DNA of 64,000 nt. It comes from Carallia brachiata (lineage: Eukaryota > Streptophyta > Magnoliopsida > Malpighiales > Rhizophoraceae). The stretch is from assembly GCA_021464245.1 (NCBI GenBank), contig JADCRB010000004.1:367696-431695 (forward strand), in the 5' to 3' direction. Both the position numbers and the translations under genes were made by a program. How positions within the stretch are numbered: the stretch's first letter is position 1; every line of letters begins with the position of its first letter. Positions 58,031-64,000 of this stretch are shown here, one piece after another. A model generated the notes under the pieces. That model saw nothing but the letters and a program-made list of their open reading frames with translations. It had not been told where the DNA came from and made no database searches.

Positions 58031-60330
58031 TCACTCGTCCCTTGAAGTAGGATCCATCCCAGTCGATGGGCTATCAGCAAAATACTCTTGGTGCTTTACG
58101 TTCACCCCATACTGCCCATTCAATTAGGTTAGGACAATTATTATCTCATACATAAAAATATAGTAAAATCATGGACACATAAAAAGGAGGAGAAGGCAAG
58201 CATCACAGATTTCATTGATGCATAACAATGCAACCTTGCATTCTTAAGCTGACATTCTTTTTCTGATTCAAGATTGTACATTTGTTTCAAGGTATTACAG
58301 ACACCACGATGAGGAATGCCAGGATGCCTCATAAACAATTTCAAAAACCAATGGCTAGGGAAGTCTTATAACAGAAATGAATACGAAAATTGTTTTATCT
58401 ATGTTCGAGCAACAACTTTGATTGCACATTGATGCGTTGCTTTCGCATGTGAATTGTGAAGACAATTACAGATCCTTAGAGATAATCTAACAGTACAATC
58501 TGTCAAAACTTTGTGACCATATACTTCACAGTAAAGCCCTGACACAATGAAGTTATCCATGTTGCATGTCTCACACATACATAAATCATTCCTAATAACA
58601 CCGAGCTAAGTATTTCCATTATACTTAGACCAGATATCTTAACCACATTGAAAGATATTCATAAATATCCTCAACATTCAACCTTCAATTCTATTTGGAA
58701 ATTTCCAGTTGCTGAATAACACAATCCACTTGTTTTCAGGATGAAAACATAGAAAGTTTTTGACCAAGTCAAAATTAACCAGACAGAAATTCTGCATCCT
58801 GAGTTCTAGAGTATGCATCACAATGACAATGAAAGCCAAAATAATAAATTGGTCAGTAGAAAACAAAAAATGTGAGATAATAACTGCGGGCTTACCTCAT
58901 GCAGTGCCTTGGACAAGTCTTCCATTGTCAAGATTAGCCGCTTATCCTGATCCCAACAATAGTTTCTATCAGCTAAAAAATTGTACACCTACATACAGCA
59001 TTAAATAGAAGCAGGAATATTTAAGCACCTTCTGCTGCTTCTCCCTTTTGTCCTTGACTACTGCTGCCTGGCGCGCCTTGCATTGCCTATGCAACAAGTG
59101 ATAATTTTAAAATCTTACCATGGACAGCTTGTTAACATGTGAAAAGCTCAAATAACAACACTAAAACTGTAGCTAGGAGTATATCAAGTGATATTGATGG
59201 CTAATGCACAAATGTTACTACCTAATTGACTCTTAGTTCAAGCTCTAACCTATTCACTACGAGCAGAGATATAATCAATAAATATATTGCTCTTGAACAT
59301 AGTAATGTCCATGTTGCCACATCTTCAAAACAGTAATATTAAATCCCGTGCTATACGAAGCAAGTTATGTTGAGATCCATTATCCAAGAGTATGACTTGC
59401 AAACGAACACCGGCGATTGTGCATTCAAGTAAAATATGACAGCTTCATATAGCTATAGCCAAGTTCAGTTCACAACATCAGTCCCCCTGTACAAAGCTAC
59501 AAATAATTTGAAAGTTATTATTTTTTCAGTCATTGGCAACAGAAACATAAAACCCATGATTTGCAACCAACAAGCCATGGCATCCGCGACCAAGGATTTA
59601 ACGTGAAATCATTGGAGAAGCCTCAAGCAAACCCCTTGCACCCCAAACGAAAAACGAAGAAAAATGAAATTAAAAACATATACATACTGAAGAGCATCAG
59701 TTGCAACCTCTGCAACAAACTTCTGAGTAGCAACGGCTACTAATCTGATCCTGCACAAGGAGCACCAAGAATTCGACATGATCTCCTAAGGCGAAGACAA
59801 CAGCAACAAAAAAAAAAAAACAAAACAAAACAAAACAAAATACAAGAGCAAACAAAATTAAGGAAACATAAATGTTAAAGTATTTAAGAATGTAAAATAA
59901 CCAAAAAAAAAAAAAAAACATAAAGTTAGTTAAAGCAAACCCTAGAAAGAAGAAGAATGAACTGAAAGCAAGGGGTACACTACAATCGAACGTCGGGACA
60001 TTGAAAGCCACTCTTTGCTAAGTAATGCTCCACCAATTCATCTGGTATCTGCCAAATAATAAGAACAATTGGAACAAAACTATTGCTCAACAAACCATCA
60101 TAAAAATAAAATATCAACCAAAAAAAAACAAAGAAAAATTTAAACCAAAAAAAAAAAAAAGAAAGCAGTAAGCAAATGGAATATTAGAGGAAAATACGGG
60201 GACAGTTTACAGTGGGGGTGTAATTCATCAGGGAGGCCAGGAATTCCGTCAGGGCGGTGGCGTCATCGTCGTTCCTGCCGTCCGTCGACTGCTGACCGTT
60301 GCCGGTGCCGTTGCGGTTTCCAGAATCCAT
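58031..60330 (-). CDS. TAF10: Transcription initiation factor TFIID subunit 10 (TAF10)
   Basis: TAF10 is a small histone-fold subunit of TFIID (and of SAGA in other eukaryotes), acting in the nucleus in RNA polymerase II initiation. Six coding exons on the minus strand have correct GT/AG borders and phase: 60330-60211, 60048-59984, 59750-59688, 59086-59029, 58946-58896, 58111-58031. They total 438 bases, giving 145 residues, against 134 in Arabidopsis as I recall it. The protein begins MDSGNRNGTGNGQQ, then ALTEFLASLMNYTPT, IPDELVEHYLAKSGFQCPDV, IRLVAVATQKFVAEVATDAL, QCKARQAAVVKDK, DKRLILTMEDLSKALHEYGV, and ends DSPSTGMDPTSRDE. The histone-fold helices are all present and no lesion is visible. 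It is the one gene in the window that looks fully functional. Confidence 0.95.
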
Positions 60331-60460
60331 CCTCACTCTCGCGCTCCCTCTGCGCGTTCTAATTAGGGTATATATATGTGGGCGCCCAGGACCGAACGGA
60401 CCGAGATTTCACAAGCGAAAGTCCATTCTGTTGACGTTTTGTTGTTTTGGGCCGAGTTTC
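60331..60460 (-). promoter_or_regulatory. TAF10 promoter region
   Basis: On the minus strand, upstream of the start, are ACCCTAA (60363-60369, telobox-like), a TATATATA run (about 60369-60377) and GGCCCAAAA (60445-60453, site II-like). Telobox and site II elements are common in promoters of plant growth and housekeeping genes. A 10-bp palindrome TGGGCGCCCA lies at 60379-60388. The roles are inferred from motif resemblance. Confidence 0.4.
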
Positions 60461-60883
60461 CCATGTAAAAGTCTTGGACCTGTCAATTTAAAATTGTTTT
60501 TGCACCGCTGGCACAAAAGATTAGAGTTTATTATCACTTAATCAGAGATTTTGACTTTAAATTTTAAGAATATTTTAGTAAATACTTATTTGAAGATCTT
60601 TACTGCCTACATAGTTCTATTGAGTCGATCCATATTAATTAGCTTTCAGACTGAAAAAATATTATTCAAACCCGACCCACTATGTACTAAACCCAAAATG
60701 ACTCGAATCCTAAATAACCTAAAAATTTCAAGTCATTTTAAGTTAAGTTGTGGGGTACTCATTTGGTCACTTACTATTTTAAAAAAATAATAATAAAACA
60801 AATATGCGTATCTCACCTGCCGCTTTCGCATTCGCTACCGTTACCACTCCCCTTCGCTCTACACTCACAAGCTCAAGTCTCTA

Positions 60884-60992
60884 ATGGAGGATTGCCGGAG
60901 AGAGTTAGCGATGACGCTAAAGAAGACATCCAGGTTTCCATTTTCTACGACAACTCTCAAACTCGAGCAAACTCCAACTTTATTTTATCTAG
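60884..60992 (+). other. Possible first coding exon of an unknown divergent gene
   Basis: From ATG at 60884 the frame reads MEDCRRELAMTLKKTSRFPF and on to FYL, ending at 60992 directly before GTATGT, a good donor context (AG then GTATGT). An overlapping frame is open through the same stretch, and I recognise neither protein. The base composition is less AT-rich than its surroundings. No second exon was identified downstream, so this may be an exon, a gene fragment or chance. Confidence 0.25.
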
Positions 60993-60999
60993 GTATGTA

Positions 61000-61980
61000 T
61001 TGTTGTTGTTCCCAGTGTTTCTAAATTTTCTGTGGCAAGAAATAATTCTGTTTGATAGTTTTCCAGTTTTGTTTGGTCTTGCTTGAATAGTCACAGTCAG
61101 TTTTATAATTTGGTTATATTTCTTCAATTCCAAAAAAATCCCAAAAAATTCATCTTGACTATGTAGCATTCTTTTATTACCTACCAGGTGTTTGCTTAAA
61201 TTCCTCTACCACTTCGTTTTTTTTTTTTTTCTTCTTTTGGTGTTGGGAAGTAGGTGAGTCCACTCCCTCCCATTTAGTACTTTCTCATCTTGTTCTCATT
61301 TGACACTTTTCCTTCTGTAGCAGCTAAGTCAATAATTGTTCCCATAGTTTTTCAATACATTGTTTCATGGTCTTTCCTTATTCTTCTTGACTTATGTTTC
61401 TTCTACAGGTAATTTCACAATCAGTTTCGTTTTATTTTTATTTTGATTCTTAAATCAAAATCTATGGAAAATTATTCTTAAAAAATAAGGGGTTGACCCA
61501 CGAAGAACCCAAATTTCGAAACGACCCGAATCCAAAATGACCCGCACATAAAGCGACCAAAAATGACTGGGACCCAAAATGATCTGATACGGTGAGCCAT
61601 TTTAACACCTCTAACCAAGAGACTCTGAGAGATGTGAATGTATTTTCCCCTTTATCTATCCATGAAAGGTTTATGGTGCTAGTTTAATTTAAAAAGAAGT
61701 TGTTTCTATTACCTCACTATTTGAAGTGCACATTAGTAGGAAGGCTTTTGGTATCCTAAGAGGATAACCACTATAACTTGTTGCACTAGGACTACTTTGT
61801 CTACCAAGACAGAAATTATCCTTAAAGACAGTGCTACGCGCGCTTTAGATATGATATATTTTTCTTTTAATTTTTCTATTTGTTTTAGCACTATATATTT
61901 ATATAACTTTGTTGATTATTGTTCAACATCCCTAATTCTTATTTTGTTTAAATTTATATCTATTTTTATTGATAAGTTTA
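61000..61980. other. Intergenic, nothing recognised
   Basis: AT-rich DNA with a T-run at about 61217-61230. I see no family match, and only short chance frames. Confidence 0.4.
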
Positions 61981-62278
61981 TAACTACAATGTTAGAATTG
62001 TTATTGTTCTTATTCTTTTAAGAATAGATCATGAGTGGAGGTTCTATCCTAGGGCAAATTCTAAGGACTAGAAAAAAAGAAGACTGTGAGCGATTCCAAA
62101 CTCGGGCAAAAAAAAAAAAAACTAATAAGTTGATTGAAATCTCATCAATATTCTCAAACTTGATGACTTGAGACATGGACCCACGGTGGCAACATGAGGT
62201 TGTAGTGTGTATGAAACAATTAGTCAGGTCTCGCCAAGTGCATGGTAGCTGTTGTAGATTAAAATAAAAATGACTAAA
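61981..62278. repeat. Dispersed repeat, copy 2
   Basis: Second copy of the repeat at 54940-55620 in the same orientation, without the MITE that copy 1 contains. Shared phrases include CCCACGGTGGCAACA versus CACACGGTGGCAACA, and CGCCAAGTGCATGG. Confidence 0.6.
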
Positions 62279-62459
62279 GGAAATGAAGTTGACATTTATT
62301 TTTTGGGGTACAGGTACATGTTTAGAAGATTTTTGCCCGATATTTGCCCTACTAACACATTAAAATGCAATGAGTTTTCATTTTTTGCAACAATATCGAT
62401 AAAATGTGAAAGAAAAAAATCTTATTGCTTAATTTTGTTGTTTATGAATGTATCAATGT

Positions 62460-62980
62460 TAATAAACATCGCTCTCGCAGACTTTGACCAGCAAGCTTGG
62501 ATCCTAAGTCAAGGCCCAAGTCTTGTTAAGTGGCCCATCAGAGACCTGCTAGCAACCTCAAGCAGGTTGTTTCAGCAGCTCACCCAAAGCTTGCCTAAGA
62601 GCTCGTCAAATGGCTCACAAGGTATGTTTGAGCTCTGTGACCTTCAAACTACCCTTTGATAAACCCATATCACATATCAACATTTATCACGTGTGAGGCT
62701 GTGGACTTTTCAAACATTAAACTACTGCCAATACTAGGCAGATATAAAGGCTAGATATGAACGCCTGATACCAAGGGGACATACAGCACACAAAGAATAC
62801 ACATGACACTCTATAGGCAATCTCTCTACCACCCGACTCTTACATAATCTTCCACAAACACACACACACCCATAAGCACCTCCACACACACCGACGGGGC
62901 ACCCTTCCTCTAAACCCTATGATTACAGGTGTTTCACAGGAACCCCATAGGGCCCCCTCGATTTCCTCTTAGCCTTTTAC
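62460..62980 (+). mobile_element. LTR-like segment
   Basis: A less AT-rich stretch with the order expected of an LTR promoter region: GCAGATATAAAGGC (a TATA-like site, about 62738), then pyrimidine-rich transcribed-type sequence with CTCTCTACCACCCGACTC and a CA microsatellite. No internal domain or second copy is in the window. Assignment to a retrotransposon is tentative. Confidence 0.3.
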
Positions 62981-62983
62981 TGA

Positions 62984-63110
62984 TGTTGGAGAATTTTTAA
63001 AATATTAATACGTTGTGTCTACTAGTTAATAACGTAGTTATCTGACCAAGAACAATGTCTTTTGAGCCCATTAAACATGACTCTTTAACGTGTCAAATTT
63101 CCAAATTTTG
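62984..63110. repeat. Repeat copy beginning TGTTGGAGAATTTT
   Basis: The first 60 bp or so match the segment starting near 63350 (TTGGAGAATTTTGAAAATAT there). TGTTGGAG is a common start of copia-type LTRs, so this may be a broken LTR. Confidence 0.35.
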
Positions 63111-63347
63111 AATAAGATCATGATAGGCATACCGAAAACTGTTTCACAAAAGTTACTGAAAGAAAAAAAAAAACAAAGTTAACAAAGCATTGGTTAAAAC
63201 AAAGTTAACAAAGTATTAGTTAACAACAAAACATAGAATCCATCCATGAATCAATCTGTCAAAATTTTAATAACTAAAAATTTGGTTAAGTGTCGAGAGA
63301 TGATTTTCATGATAACAATCATTATCCTTTTGAAATTGGAGGGAAAT

Positions 63348-63720
63348 TATTGGAGAATTTTGAAAATATTAATAAATTGCGTCCCCTAGCTAATATGTTA
63401 ATTATTGAAAGGTGTCTATTGATGAAAAGATACATTGAAAAGTCATGTCTAGTGGGTCCAAAAGACATCTAACTACCTGATTAATCTTCTTATAAATACG
63501 TGATGTAGTCATTCACATATATATAGAAAAAAGAGAAAAGTCCATACACATTATAATAGTAATTCTGCAATACTACAAAAGTTATTATCGAGTTCTTGAT
63601 TTTAATAGTACAAATTACAGTTAAATGTTGATTCATCTTATCCTGTGAGGGAATTCGCTATAACTTACTTACACCATTATGAATGCAATTTTTGCCTTAA
63701 AGAAAGTGGCTTGGTTACAC
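63348..63720 (+). repeat. Second copy, LTR-like with TATA region
   Basis: Begins TATTGGAGAATTTTGAAAAT and contains TCTTATAAATACGTGATG (about 63490), a TATA-like site, followed by AT-rich leader-like sequence. It could be a degenerate solo LTR of the same family as 62984. No target duplication was found. Confidence 0.3.
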
Positions 63721-64000
63721 GACTTGAAGCGATTCTTTCATATTCCAATCTTCCCTCTTTTTAATTTTAACAACTGACATAAACATTGAAGTGCTTACGT
63801 TGGGTTACTTCCAACCCAAGCCTTCTTGTTTTTTAGGTTCCTCGGTAAAGTGTAAAAGTAGCTAAGTCTACGGTCAATGACAACTACCAATGGCTATGCC
63901 TACGCAGTAAAGTTATTGATAGTGACTTATTAGACTTTCAAGTTAACCTAATGATATTGGTGTTACCTTTGTGGCTTTTGTTTTGAAAAATGACCGGATA
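63721..64000. other. Right edge, nothing recognised
   Basis: No gene or repeat identified in the last 280 bp. Confidence 0.3.

Noticed and set aside
62270..62659. 129-codon frame as a gene
   Set aside because: It spans the end of a dispersed repeat and the start of an LTR-like segment, with no conserved domain.

Overview
The window is nuclear DNA of a flowering plant, most likely a eudicot. It is AT-rich, its genes carry spliced introns with GT/AG borders, and intergenic space is filled with LTR retrotransposon remains, MITEs and minisatellites. The proteins recognised (clade II glutamate receptor-like channels, the histidine kinase AHK5/CKI2, TAF10, an R2R3-MYB fragment) are plant or general eukaryotic families. 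I cannot name the species.

From the left edge to about 54.2 kb the window is one locus, repeated roughly three times. The ancestral unit is a plus-strand AHK5/CKI2-like histidine kinase remnant followed, tail to tail, by a minus-strand glutamate receptor-like gene (GLR, closest by eye to the Arabidopsis GLR2.7/2.8 group) and about 3.5 kb of its 5' flank. Copy A runs from the left edge to about 19.9 kb (GLR-A, 16252 down to 9350). Copy B runs from about 26.69 to 38.0 kb (GLR-B, clearly dead). Copy C runs from about 42.62 to 54.2 kb (GLR-C, 50896 down to 44694). None of the three GLRs reads through as a full channel. A and C share a one-base deletion that stops the protein just before the fourth membrane helix. 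C has another one-base deletion in exon 3. B has many stops, a solo LTR in exon 3 and a truncated exon 1.

Insertions explain most size differences between copies. An 8.05-kb non-coding insertion with a 9-bp target duplication (309-8361), carrying an R2R3-MYB exon fragment, separates the kinase end from GLR-A. A 496-bp Mutator-type MITE with a 10-bp target duplication sits in the last exon of GLR-A. A degenerate Ty1/copia element (21237-26494) lies between copies A and B. A block of tandem repeats, hairpins and a CCGGTT-rich repeat (38003-42620) joins copy B to copy C and replaces the start of GLR-B.

Right of 54.2 kb the sequence is unrelated to the duplication. The one gene that looks fully intact is TAF10, on the minus strand in six coding exons (60330 to 58031). 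Its promoter region has a TATA-like run, a telobox-like motif and a site II-like motif. A possible divergent first exon lies at 60884-60992. The last 3 kb hold LTR-like repeats. I found no tRNA, rRNA, CRISPR array or bacterial-type operon.
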